DNA from: Sinobacterium caligoides
GTDB lineage: Bacteria > Pseudomonadota > Gammaproteobacteria > Pseudomonadales > Sinobacteriaceae
Reading direction: 5' to 3'
DNA: 64,000 nucleotides
Assembly (NCBI RefSeq): GCF_003752585.1
Contig: NZ_RKHR01000004.1
Span: 868,001 to 932,000 of the forward strand
Shown here: positions 16,737-24,988 of the stretch, piece by piece
How the letters are laid out: every line of letters begins with the position of its first letter
Numbering within the stretch: the first letter of the stretch is position 1
Made by a program: the position numbers and the translations under genes
Notes under the pieces: model-generated
Database searches by the model: none
What the model was told of the DNA's origin: nothing
What the model saw: only the letters and a program-made list of their open reading frames with translations

Positions 16737-16883
16737 TTACTTGGTTGGCAGCACCATATTGTTCATGTTGGACTTGATGCCCTTAGCCTTGGCGACGGGT
16801 TGCTTACAGTGCCAGGCGTAACGTCCACACTGACTAGTTGCTGTATTGATGCCGTTAGCAGTCTTATTAGGAATTAGCTTCAT
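16737..16883 (-). CDS. unrecognised 48-residue Cys-containing basic protein, copy 2
   Basis: Paralogue of the 49-residue gene, 350 bases upstream of it on the same strand, with the same GGGAG ribosome binding site and its own terminator. The central block from Thr-Ala-Thr-Ser-Gln-Cys to Gly-Ile-Lys-Ser-Asn-Met is identical in amino acids to copy 1, although many third codon positions differ. The C-terminal six or seven residues vary most (His/Asn, Leu/Met, Ala/Val, Phe/Leu). The terminator between the copies suggests separate transcription. Function unknown. Confidence 0.8.
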   Translation of the reverse strand: MKLIPNKTANGINTATSQCGRYAWHCKQPVAKAKGIKSNMNNMVLPTK

Positions 16884-17103
16884 CGTGTACTCCCAAGCGC
16901 TCGTCGCTTACATAGTTGATGACTGGTCGAACACGCTTAATGCTGTCCTTACTCACCCATCGGTTGGCTTGGTATTTAAGTTACTCCTCTCCCTTTCATT
17001 CGGCTAATTCGATTTACTGATAGTTGCATAACTCAAATTAATGTACGACTTGAAGGTGACTCTAATCGGTTAGCGCCCCTTATCAACTGGCCGTTCTAAT
17101 CGA

Positions 17104-17421
17104 CTAGTAATGTCCCCTGAAGCCGCCGCCAGAACTCTGCTCTTCATCCTGCGCTTCGCTAGGCTCTTCAGTCACTTTTGGCTTTGTTATTGGCTTTGGC
17201 GCTGACGGGGTAAAGTTCACCGCCAATATTGACTCGATTTCCGCCAAATATTCCCGGCTCTGTTCGTCCTCTGTCTTCTGTTTCACTTCTGCTAATGCCG
17301 CCGCTAAGTTTTCATCACTCAGCTTCAAACTTATGCCCAACTCACGCTTGACTCGGCCGCGCAGCTGTTGCAATAACTTCAGCACGCCGGGCTTGAACGC
17401 CCAATCTTCTATCAGTTCCAT
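17104..17421 (-). CDS. hypothetical 105-residue acidic/helical protein
   Basis: Starts at ATG and encodes a soluble protein with no signal peptide. The first 70 residues look helical and rich in Leu, Lys and Glu. They are followed by a Pro/Lys/Glu-rich linker (Pro-Ser-Ala-Pro-Lys-Pro-Ile-Thr-Lys-Pro-Lys) and a Gly-rich tail ending Gly-Gly-Gly-Phe-Arg-Gly-His-Tyr. I do not recognise the family. It lies between the small-protein pair and the TetR gene, all on the minus strand, but with separating gaps. Confidence 0.65.
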   Translation of the reverse strand: MELIEDWAFKPGVLKLLQQLRGRVKRELGISLKLSDENLAAALAEVKQKTEDEQSREYLAEIESILAVNFTPSAPKPITKPKVTEEPSEAQDEEQSSGGGFRGHY

Positions 17422-17460
17422 TTTGCTACCTCAGCTTTAGTAGAGCCCAGCAGCATAATC

Positions 17461-17570
17461 TATCGTGTTAGACAGCACAATTACTAGCGCCTAATGTCAG
17501 TAAGTGGCAGCGTCGACATCGATCGTATTAGACAGCGCTATTACGAGCGCCTAATGTCAGCCAGTGGCAA
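17461..17570. repeat. 60-bp tandem duplication of the TetR gene 3' end
   Basis: Bases 17461-17510 match 17521-17570 at 42 of 50 positions with an offset of exactly 60. The second block includes the last codons and stop of the TetR gene. The first would read the same Leu-Pro-Leu-x-Asp-Ile-Arg-Arg tail followed by a stop, so it is a decayed copy of the gene end. Confidence 0.8.
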
Positions 17571-18122
17571 CGAGTTTGCCAGCCGACTGGCCCAACAATC
17601 AGCGTCGACACCCAGCGCATTACTGCCCAGGGTCAGCTCCGTGATGGCGCCGTGCATCGCCGCGCCCATCACTAACTGCGCCACCGCTTCACAGTCAACG
17701 CTGGCGGCGATCTCATCAGCGCACTGGCGCTGGCGCAGTTTCGCCAACAGCGGCCGGTAACCACTATAAAGCTCACTACCGCTCTTGGTCGCCTTCTGCT
17801 GGGTCAATAAAGGCAGAGCCACCAGGGGCAGAATCACCATAAAGTAGCCCCTCGCAGCGACTAACACCTGTTCCATCCACGGCACCGGCGGCAGCGCCAG
17901 GGGGTTTTCTAGCGTCTGCTGGAATGCCGCAAACTGCGGCAATTCCTCTTCGATCAACAACCGTACTAGACCGGCCTTGTCACCAAAGTTATTAAACACG
18001 CTCGCCTCAGTGACACCGGCGGCGGCAGCCACTGCCTTCGTAGTCATCGCCGTAGCGCCACCCTGTAAAAACAGCTGTTTTGCCGCCACTAAGATTTTAT
18101 CCCTGACTCTCGGTCGCGCCAT
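17541..18122 (-). CDS. TetR family transcriptional regulator
   Basis: A 193-residue regulator from the ATG at 18120-18122, chosen because GAGGG stands seven bases before it; longer frames begin at 18143 or a TTG at 18155. The N-terminal helix-turn-helix is typical (Thr-Thr-Lys-Ala-Val-Ala-Ala-Ala-Ala-Gly-Val-Thr-Glu-Ala-Ser-Val-Phe-Asn-Asn-Phe-Gly-Asp-Lys). It lies downstream of the lipoprotein gene on the same strand and probably shares its transcript. A perfect 23-bp palindrome before the lipoprotein gene is the likely operator, which would make this an autoregulated pair. The 3' end has been tandemly duplicated. Confidence 0.88.
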   Translation of the reverse strand: MARPRVRDKILVAAKQLFLQGGATAMTTKAVAAAAGVTEASVFNNFGDKAGLVRLLIEEELPQFAAFQQTLENPLALPPVPWMEQVLVAARGYFMVILPLVALPLLTQQKATKSGSELYSGYRPLLAKLRQRQCADEIAASVDCEAVAQLVMGAAMHGAITELTLGSNALGVDADCWASRLANSLPLADIRRS

Positions 18123-18202
18123 ACAGCCCTCGTGATCACTCATTTTGTGCCGCAATCAGTGCGGCAGCATCCGCTTATTTTATCTAACGCATAATAGAAA
18201 CG

Positions 18203-19747
18203 TTAGCTTTTATCCCATATCGCCACCAAACCTTTAAAGGTGCCAATATAGGCGGTGCCATCGGGCCCGAGTGTCAACGGTGCCCAATTATTATCGAAAT
18301 TGGAACTGCTACCGGTGAGGATTTTCAGCTGAGTCTTACCGGTCTCGACGTCGAGGGCAGTCAAATACCAGGCATTCTCACCGTTTTGCTGCGGAATGAA
18401 ACTATAGAAATACGCTAAGCCATTGCCGGCAGCGACCTTCGGCACGACTGAGGGCGAGTGCTCTTGCGAGGTCCACACCAGATCGCAGCCACTGTCGTCG
18501 GCGCGAATATCAACTCGACTAATCCCCCCGCCTGCCGTTGACCAGTCACTCTGCTCGAAGGCACTGCTATAGCCCGCATTGTTTTCCAAAATAATGGTTC
18601 TATTAAAACCGATCATCGAGTTATCGGTCACCGAGTGCTCATTATCAAACAACGGCACCGAGCAGATCTTTCGCTCGCCCTGATAATCCTGCTGACGATG
18701 ATAGACCACCAGATTCATCCGCCCATCGGCGTTGTCGGTAATGGTGACATACTCCTCGCCGAGCAGCGTCGGTGTAGTGCCGCTGCCTTGATTGATGGTA
18801 CCGACCTTGCGACGAGTACCCCGATCATAGGTCTCGCGCCAGCCAACCTTCGGCTCGCCGTTAGCCGCACTATAGAAGCGATACATGGCGTGATCGGAGA
18901 CCACGTAAACACCATCGGCGGCTACCGAGAAGCCGTTTTGAATTTCCTCACCGGCCAACTGCATGCCACGTACCTCGCCACTATCGGGGTCCAGCGTGCC
19001 AATGCGACCACGCCGCGTCACCCACCAAATATAGCCCTCGTGATCAGGCATCACCGCGGTAATCGGATCACACTCGCCCTCCGGCGACCAGTTGGTGAGA
19101 CTGGTACAGTCGTGGGGCACGTCGTCGCTAAGATCCCAGGAATCTTCCAGTGTGAACGACCAACGGCCCTGCTCATCCTGCTGGTGAGAGATGCGGCGAA
19201 TGGTCTGATCACTCGCCGCCATTACCACCCTATCCTGCTCATCCAGATAGAAATACGCACCCGAACTGTCTTGCATGATCTTGCTCTTATCCGCGTGCAA
19301 GAAGGCATCGTAAGTCGAGGGGCGTATCGGTAGGTTGTATTCCGCCAGCAGATTCAAGCTGCGCGGCTCTAATAGGTGGATATTAAAACCGGTCAGCGCG
19401 GCACAGAGTGCAACAATGCGCCCCTCGCTATCGAAGGTGACGGTGGCACACTGGCCGCCCGGCATCACCGTCCCCACCCGCGAGCGTCGCTGCACATCCA
19501 CCCCCAACGGCCCGCCGCCAGGGTGCACGTCGGAGCTGTAGCCATCGCCGTGCATCGCGTTCACACCCTGCGCCGACATATAAGGGTGAGGCGGTACGCT
19601 GAAGTCGATGGGTTTGGCCGTCGCCGGCTGCCCCAACAACAGTGGCGCCGCCGTCTCTGCGCTTTCTATCGGCGTCGGTTCGATAGGCTCGCTGCATGCC
19701 GCCAATAGGAGCGTGGCCAACAGGGTACCGCCGTGCAAGATCTTCAT
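18203..19747 (-). CDS. lipoprotein with beta-propeller-like (PQQ-type) repeats
   Basis: A 514-residue exported protein. The signal sequence ends in the lipobox Leu-Ala-Ala-Cys, so it is lipid-anchored. The long mature part has recurring Asp/Gly-rich strands such as Asp-Gly-Thr-Ala-Tyr-Ile-Gly-Thr-Phe-Lys-Gly-Leu-Val-Ala-Ile-Trp near the end, suggesting an eight-bladed or similar propeller. There is also Tyr-Leu-Thr-Ala-Leu-Asp-Val-Glu-Thr-Gly-Lys, typical of PQQ-like blades. I place the start at the ATG at 19745-19747 because the hydrophobic signal follows directly; an ATG at 19756 adds three residues. It is transcribed with, and probably controlled by, the TetR regulator after it. Ligand or enzymatic role unknown. 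Confidence 0.75.
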   Translation of the reverse strand: MKILHGGTLLATLLLAACSEPIEPTPIESAETAAPLLLGQPATAKPIDFSVPPHPYMSAQGVNAMHGDGYSSDVHPGGGPLGVDVQRRSRVGTVMPGGQCATVTFDSEGRIVALCAALTGFNIHLLEPRSLNLLAEYNLPIRPSTYDAFLHADKSKIMQDSSGAYFYLDEQDRVVMAASDQTIRRISHQQDEQGRWSFTLEDSWDLSDDVPHDCTSLTNWSPEGECDPITAVMPDHEGYIWWVTRRGRIGTLDPDSGEVRGMQLAGEEIQNGFSVAADGVYVVSDHAMYRFYSAANGEPKVGWRETYDRGTRRKVGTINQGSGTTPTLLGEEYVTITDNADGRMNLVVYHRQQDYQGERKICSVPLFDNEHSVTDNSMIGFNRTIILENNAGYSSAFEQSDWSTAGGGISRVDIRADDSGCDLVWTSQEHSPSVVPKVAAGNGLAYFYSFIPQQNGENAWYLTALDVETGKTQLKILTGSSSNFDNNWAPLTLGPDGTAYIGTFKGLVAIWDKS

Positions 19748-19763
19748 TGCCGTCATCTCATCA

Positions 19764-19786
19764 TTATTATAGTGTCACTATAATAA
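19764..19786. promoter_or_regulatory. perfect 23-bp palindrome, probable TetR operator
   Basis: Two 11-base arms (ttattatagtg and its exact reverse complement) flank one central base. The site lies 17 bases before the lipoprotein start, and one arm contains TATAAT in the minus-strand direction, so a bound dimer would cover the promoter. The TetR gene in the same unit is the obvious ligand. Confidence 0.8.
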
Positions 19787-19873
19787 CAAGCTAAACCCCT
19801 GCGCAGTCAAGGGTAAGCAGAGAATTTAATAACAGCCGTGTGAATACAGCGACAAGGCTACCTCGCCACAGAA

Positions 19874-20482
19874 CTAGTCGTTCAACTGCAGCCCTAACAC
19901 TTCCAGCATATGGCTGGCCTCGTAACGGTCGAACCGTGCCTGCGTTAAGGTGTTGTTACGCAGGTCGATCGTCAAAGACGTCGCCCCCGAGAAGTCAGCC
20001 TCCGTCAGATTGCTGTTGGCAAATAGGCTGCCGGAGAAGTCGCTGCCCTTGAAGTCGCCACCCGCAAGGCTGGCCTGCTGGAAATCGACTTCCCTGAGCC
20101 GGCATTGCTGAAGTGTCAGGCCGGACAGCTCAAGGCCGTAAAACGACGCGTTATCCAAGGCGCAGCTAATGCAGCTGATATCGCTGCCTGAGCCCAGCGG
20201 CGATTGCTCCAGCTTGGTCCAATCGATACCGACCATCTTGCAGTTGGTAAACGTCACATCACTGAGCCGACTGTAACTGAGATCCAATAAACTGAGGTTG
20301 CAATTATCGAAACGACAATCACGAAACAGACAGCGGCGTAGCAGCGCATCACTAAAATCACAGGAGCGGAATTCGCAATCCTCAAATTCCAACTCGTTGA
20401 GCTCTTCATAACTCAACGACAGCTCGCTGAACTGACAACCAACATACTCTCGCCGGTCACTGCTTAATTGTTTCATCGACAC
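19874..20482 (-). CDS. pentapeptide repeat protein, Qnr/McbG-like
   Basis: A 202-residue protein made almost wholly of five-residue repeats with Leu or Phe at the centre (Cys-Asp-Phe-Ser-Asp, Cys-Arg-Phe-Asp-Asn, Gly-Ser-Asp-Phe-Ser, Glu-Ala-Asp-Phe-Ser), predicted to form a right-handed quadrilateral beta helix. The C-terminal end, Ala-Arg-Phe-Asp-Arg-Tyr-Glu-Ala-Ser-His-Met-Leu-Glu-Val-Leu-Gly, resembles the dimerisation helix of Qnr proteins, and the length is close to theirs. Qnr and McbG protect DNA gyrase. Chromosomal homologues are known in marine bacteria. A GTG start is preceded by GGGAGGGAG. A general pentapeptide protein without gyrase function remains possible. Confidence 0.75.
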   Translation of the reverse strand: MSMKQLSSDRREYVGCQFSELSLSYEELNELEFEDCEFRSCDFSDALLRRCLFRDCRFDNCNLSLLDLSYSRLSDVTFTNCKMVGIDWTKLEQSPLGSGSDISCISCALDNASFYGLELSGLTLQQCRLREVDFQQASLAGGDFKGSDFSGSLFANSNLTEADFSGATSLTIDLRNNTLTQARFDRYEASHMLEVLGLQLND

Positions 20483-20620
20483 CGCACTCCCTCCCTAACG
20501 TCTGCTGGCCTAGATAAGACGTCCTCATAGACCGTGATGCCGCCATTAGACACATTAAACTCGCCGATAACAATCATCTATTGTGATGCTTAACTATAAC
20601 GGTTAGATCGCAGCACTCGA

Positions 20621-21649
20621 TCAGCCGGCGCTCAGATCAAGCATCCGCGGCAGCGGCAGGTCTAACGGTGACAGCAGCCCCGGTGCGGCTGCGCAGACAA
20701 AGGGAATGGCGTTGATAGCCTTCGTCCCGGTCGACCAGGTACCGAGACTGTCGTGTTCAAACACCACCTCATGGGTAAGTCGGCTGCCGGGGTTGCCACG
20801 CACATCTACTTCGATCCACCCCTGCTTCGGCCGCCCCTCGAGAAACTCTGCACGCACATACTCCTCACCGAGCAGAAAACGTAACTCTATCGTCGCCACG
20901 GCGACATTATCGCGCACGGTTTCTGCCTTTACTAACAGCCCTGCCATCGTGCCAGGCTCGACCACAATCTTGTCGCGATAGGCCTGCGTCGCACCCTCGA
21001 ATTCACAGACCAAACGACTGCCGTCGTGGGCTATATTGAGTTTTTCACAGAGCAGATCGGTAATCTGTAACAGGTTTTCGAAAATAGAATAAGCCGGGTG
21101 ATTGCCGTTCAATAAATTTTCTTCGGTCTGGCCAAAGCCGAATACCTCGAGAAAAATAGGGCTGAGCGAAGCCTGAGGCTCACAGGTTTTTATGTATACC
21201 GAGTCGACTTGCGTACAGATCGAGGAGCCGAGCAGTGCCAGCTCGTAACTTAGGCCTGGATTTAACCCCGTACCATAGAGCGAACTATTGCCCTGTTCAC
21301 AGGCCTTGACGATATCAGGATAACAGGGCAGCTTTTTCGGGTTCCAACCCGCCATAATGCTGATCACATTCTTGCCGCTGGCCAAAATAGCAATAATCTC
21401 GTCGTAACGCTCATGGGGCGGATTATACAACACACAGTCGGCCTCCAGCGCCAAGACTTCCTCCATCTTGCTGCTGGCATAAATACCCTGCGGCTCAATA
21501 CCGGCAATCTCTCCGATATCGCGGCCATGCTTTTCTTCGTGGAAGACAAAAGCCCCCACTAACTCCATCGAGGTGCAGGCACTGAGCACACGAATTTGAT
21601 GCCTGGCAATATCGCCGGTGAACCACTGAATAACTTTTATTTTTTCCAT
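20621..21649 (-). CDS. NAD(P)-dependent dehydrogenase of the DapB-fold / 2,4-diaminopentanoate dehydrogenase-like group
   Basis: A 342-residue protein with an N-terminal Rossmann domain (Val-Ile-Gln-Trp-Phe-Thr-Gly-Asp-Ile-Ala-Arg) related to dihydrodipicolinate reductase. Further motifs are Cys-Val-Leu-Tyr-Asn-Pro-Pro, Gly-Lys-Asn-Val-Ile-Ser and Gly-Thr-Gly-Leu-Asn-Pro-Gly. The last matches the group that includes 2,4-diaminopentanoate dehydrogenase and related amine dehydrogenases, rather than lysine-pathway DapB, which is shorter. No neighbouring pathway genes reveal the substrate. The following gene on this strand is the Qnr-like protein, 138 bases away. Confidence 0.7.
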   Translation of the reverse strand: MEKIKVIQWFTGDIARHQIRVLSACTSMELVGAFVFHEEKHGRDIGEIAGIEPQGIYASSKMEEVLALEADCVLYNPPHERYDEIIAILASGKNVISIMAGWNPKKLPCYPDIVKACEQGNSSLYGTGLNPGLSYELALLGSSICTQVDSVYIKTCEPQASLSPIFLEVFGFGQTEENLLNGNHPAYSIFENLLQITDLLCEKLNIAHDGSRLVCEFEGATQAYRDKIVVEPGTMAGLLVKAETVRDNVAVATIELRFLLGEEYVRAEFLEGRPKQGWIEVDVRGNPGSRLTHEVVFEHDSLGTWSTGTKAINAIPFVCAAAPGLLSPLDLPLPRMLDLSAG

Positions 21650-21806
21650 GACGCCGTCCCTGTCGTTGTTCTTGAACTGGTATTGAGCTGTTATTGAACT
21701 GTTGTAGAGTTGTGATGCGCTATTACCACCTTGACACGCTAAGTCATCCCCCTGAGAAGAGGAAGACCCGGAGGGAGTAGATATGTTGAAACAAGTAGCA
21801 ACGACG

Positions 21807-23306
21807 CTAGCGCTTAAGACTCATCGATGAGGCCGCCATATAATTTTCCAGTGACGTCGTGTCACTCATCTGCAAGCCCAGCTTGGTGCGTCGCCACAGT
21901 ATATCTTGCGCCGTCACCGCCCACTCCTGCTGCATCAAATAGTCGACCTCTCGGCGGTACAGACCGGCGCCGAAGTGCTCGCCGAGATCATCGAGACAGC
22001 GGCTGGCCTGCAACAACTCGACGACACGAGTACCGTAGGCCGAGAGGTAGCGTTGCAATAAGTCATCGGGCAGAAACGGATAGCGCCCAGCAAACTCGCG
22101 CTGTAACTCAGCAACATCGGTAAAATCGCCGCCCGGCAACACTGTCGACGCCGTCCACGCCCCCGTCATCGAAGGCAGATAGGCCGCCAAGCTATCGACT
22201 ACCGCCTCCGACAGTTTTCGATAGGTGGTAATCTTGCCGCCAAATACTGAGACTAAGGCCGCCTGCCCCGGCTCGCCATCAAGTTCAAAACTGTAATCCC
22301 GACTCAACTCTGCAGCCGCCACCTGCCCCTGGGTAGCGAACAGCGGCCGCACGCCGGCATAGTGACTGACAATCTCTTCGCGGCGAAGCCGACGCTTGAA
22401 GTAGCGCGCCACCGACTGAATCAGATAGTCGATCTCCACCTCGGCGATACAGGCTGCCGCAGGATCCCCCTGGTAGTCTTCATCCGTAGTGCCGATCAAC
22501 GAGTAATGCTGCTGATAGGGAATGACGAAGACGATACGGCCATCGGTATTCTGCAACAGATAGGCCTTGTCACTGGCGTTTAACCGCGGCACCACAATAT
22601 GACTGCCCTTAACCAGACGCATTTGCTTTGGGCACGGCCGCTGTAACACCTCATCATAAGTCTGCTGCAGCCAGGGCCCGGCTGCGTTAACTAACACCTT
22701 ACAAGTGATCTGTTGTAGCTCATCTTGCCCTCGGTGCTGCAACCAAAGACGCCAGTGACCGTCACCCCGCTGCGCCTGCACACAGCGACAGTAGTTGTGG
22801 ATATCGCCGCCATTACCCCGTGTCGCCAACGCATTCAGCAGCACCAGCCGCGCATCATCGACCTTGGCATCGGCGTATTCGAAGCCATGCTGCAGCGAGT
22901 CAATCAAGCCCTCAGGCTCGGCCAACAACACCGATTTAGAGGCCGGCAGACTCACTCGTCGACTGAGGTGGTCGTAAAGAAATAAGCCTAGGCGTATTAA
23001 CCAGCGGGGGCGCAGATGGGGGTGGTGAGGCAGGCGAAACAGCAGCGGCGTAATGATGTGAGGCGCCTTTTTCAACAACACCTCGCGCTCGGCCAGCGCC
23101 TCACGCACCAAGCGAAACTGGTACTGCTCAAGATAGCGCAGGCCGCCGTGAATCAGCTTACTGCTCTGTGAAGAGGTGCCCGAGGCCAGGTCGTGCATCT
23201 CACACAAACCGACGCTCAGCCCTCGACCACTGGCGTCACAGGCAATACCCACACCGTTGATGCCGCCGCCGATCACAAATAGGTCATAGTCAATTGGCTC
23301 ACTCAT
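21807..23306 (-). CDS. glpD: aerobic glycerol-3-phosphate dehydrogenase
   Basis: A 499-residue FAD enzyme that oxidises sn-glycerol 3-phosphate to dihydroxyacetone phosphate at the inner membrane and passes electrons to quinone. The FAD-binding motif Gly-Gly-Gly-Ile-Asn-Gly-Val-Gly lies near the N-terminus, followed by Gly-Thr-Ser-Ser-Gln-Ser-Ser-Lys-Leu-Ile-His-Gly-Gly-Leu-Arg-Tyr-Leu-Glu, the GlpD signature. I start at ATG 23304-23306 because the frame upstream opens only with GTG. It is divergent from glpK, so the shared 170-base interval probably holds the GlpR-type control. No glpR or glpF is present here. Confidence 0.95.
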   Translation of the reverse strand: MSEPIDYDLFVIGGGINGVGIACDASGRGLSVGLCEMHDLASGTSSQSSKLIHGGLRYLEQYQFRLVREALAEREVLLKKAPHIITPLLFRLPHHPHLRPRWLIRLGLFLYDHLSRRVSLPASKSVLLAEPEGLIDSLQHGFEYADAKVDDARLVLLNALATRGNGGDIHNYCRCVQAQRGDGHWRLWLQHRGQDELQQITCKVLVNAAGPWLQQTYDEVLQRPCPKQMRLVKGSHIVVPRLNASDKAYLLQNTDGRIVFVIPYQQHYSLIGTTDEDYQGDPAAACIAEVEIDYLIQSVARYFKRRLRREEIVSHYAGVRPLFATQGQVAAAELSRDYSFELDGEPGQAALVSVFGGKITTYRKLSEAVVDSLAAYLPSMTGAWTASTVLPGGDFTDVAELQREFAGRYPFLPDDLLQRYLSAYGTRVVELLQASRCLDDLGEHFGAGLYRREVDYLMQQEWAVTAQDILWRRTKLGLQMSDTTSLENYMAASSMSLKR

Positions 23307-23475
23307 CCATCGCTCCACGACAGTGTCTGATCGCGCCGCTGCAATACACGCATCGCTTAAAAGTCATGCTCACTAGAGAAAACAGCCCAGCCTGAGTATA
23401 GTTAACAACCACAGTGAAACACCTATCTCACTGGCATCTCATTACAACCATCAGCACGGTAAAAAAGATCTCTTC

Positions 23476-24954
23476 ATGGCCGACTATATCTTAGCGATCG
23501 ATCAAGGCACAACCAGTTCCAGGGCAATTCTTTTCGATAGCGACGCCACTGCCGCGCACAGTGCCCAGCAGGAGTTTCCGCAGCACTTCCCCCAAGACGG
23601 CTGGGTCGAGCACGACCCCGAAGACATCTGGCAGAGCGTCATCGATTGCTGTCACCAAGTCATCAACCAGCTCGGTGATGGCGAGCAGATTGCCGCCATC
23701 GGCATCACCAACCAGCGTGAGACAACACTGGTATGGGATAAGCTCACCGGCAAAACCATCTACCCCGCCATCGTCTGGCAGGATCGCCGCACTAGCGACT
23801 ACTGCCAGCAACTGAAAGACCGGGGCCTAGAAGAACGCATCAACGACATTACCGGGCTGCTCATCGACCCCTACTTTTCCGCCACCAAGCTGCGCTGGAT
23901 TTTAGAGCAAGTACCCGGTGCCCGCGCTCGCGCCGAACGTGGCGAGCTCGCCTTCGGCACCGTCGACAGCTACCTGCTCTGGCGGCTCAGTGGCGGCCGA
24001 GAGCACCGCACCGACGCCAGCAACGCTTCGCGCACCATGCTGTTTAATATCCACAGTCAGCAGTGGGATGAGGAATTACTCGAACTTTTCGATATCCCCG
24101 CCGCACTGCTGCCAGAGGTGATGGATTGCGCCGATCAATTCGGCGTCAGTGACGCCGCCGTGCTCGGCCGACAGGTGCCCATCCTCGGCATGGCCGGCGA
24201 TCAGCAGGCCGCACTATTTGGCCAGACCTGCTTTAACAAGGGCATGGCCAAGTCGACCTACGGCACCGGCTGTTTCATGATCGTCAACACCGGCGACTGT
24301 GCCTTAAAATCAAAAAACCGCCTACTCACCACCGTCGCCTACCGGCTTCGGGGAGAAGTAACTTACGCCTTAGAGGGCAGCATCTTCGTCGCTGGCGCGA
24401 CCATCCAGTGGCTGCGCGACGGACTCATGCTAATCGATAACGCCATGGAGAGTGAGCCGCTTGCCGAGCAAACCGACCCCGATCACGGCGTCTATATGGT
24501 GCCCGCCTTCACCGGCCTCGGCGCGCCCTATTGGGACCCCAACGCACGCGGCGCCATCTTCGGCCTATGCCGAGACACCGGCATCAAGGAAATTGTCACC
24601 GCCGGCCTGCAATCGGTCTGCTATCAATCGAAAGACCTGCAGAAAGCCATGGAGAGCGATGGTGAGCGCCCCATCGCACTGCGTGTCGATGGCGGTATGG
24701 TCGCCAACAACTGGGTGATGCAGTTTCTCGCCGATATCCTCGGCGCCACCGTCGATCGACCAACGATTATCGAGACCACCGCACTCGGCGCCGCCTATCT
24801 CGCCGGCCTAGAGGCGGGTATCTTTACCTCACTGGAGCAGCTCGAGCAAAAGTGGCAGTGCCAACAACGTTTCGAACCTCAGATGAGCAAGTCGCGACGC
24901 GACGCTTTTTACGCTGGCTGGCAGCAGGCGATTCGTCGCGTGCAGAGCGAGTAA
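23476..24954 (+). CDS. glpK: glycerol kinase
   Basis: A 492-residue FGGY-family kinase that phosphorylates glycerol with ATP to glycerol 3-phosphate, the substrate of the divergent glpD product. The phosphate-binding motif Asp-Gln-Gly-Thr-Thr-Ser-Ser-Arg-Ala is at residues 9-17. Thr-Asn-Gln-Arg-Glu-Thr-Thr and Trp-Gln-Asp-Arg-Arg are the usual glycerol-kinase words, and Gly-Thr-Gly-Cys-Phe-Met and Asp-Gly-Gly-Met-Val-Ala-Asn-Asn follow in the C-terminal domain. Length is normal. No facilitator gene accompanies it. Confidence 0.96.
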   Translation: MADYILAIDQGTTSSRAILFDSDATAAHSAQQEFPQHFPQDGWVEHDPEDIWQSVIDCCHQVINQLGDGEQIAAIGITNQRETTLVWDKLTGKTIYPAIVWQDRRTSDYCQQLKDRGLEERINDITGLLIDPYFSATKLRWILEQVPGARARAERGELAFGTVDSYLLWRLSGGREHRTDASNASRTMLFNIHSQQWDEELLELFDIPAALLPEVMDCADQFGVSDAAVLGRQVPILGMAGDQQAALFGQTCFNKGMAKSTYGTGCFMIVNTGDCALKSKNRLLTTVAYRLRGEVTYALEGSIFVAGATIQWLRDGLMLIDNAMESEPLAEQTDPDHGVYMVPAFTGLGAPYWDPNARGAIFGLCRDTGIKEIVTAGLQSVCYQSKDLQKAMESDGERPIALRVDGGMVANNWVMQFLADILGATVDRPTIIETTALGAAYLAGLEAGIFTSLEQLEQKWQCQQRFEPQMSKSRRDAFYAGWQQAIRRVQSE

Positions 24955-24988
24955 TCATCACTCTCTCTGCACCGGTCAAGCACGGCGT

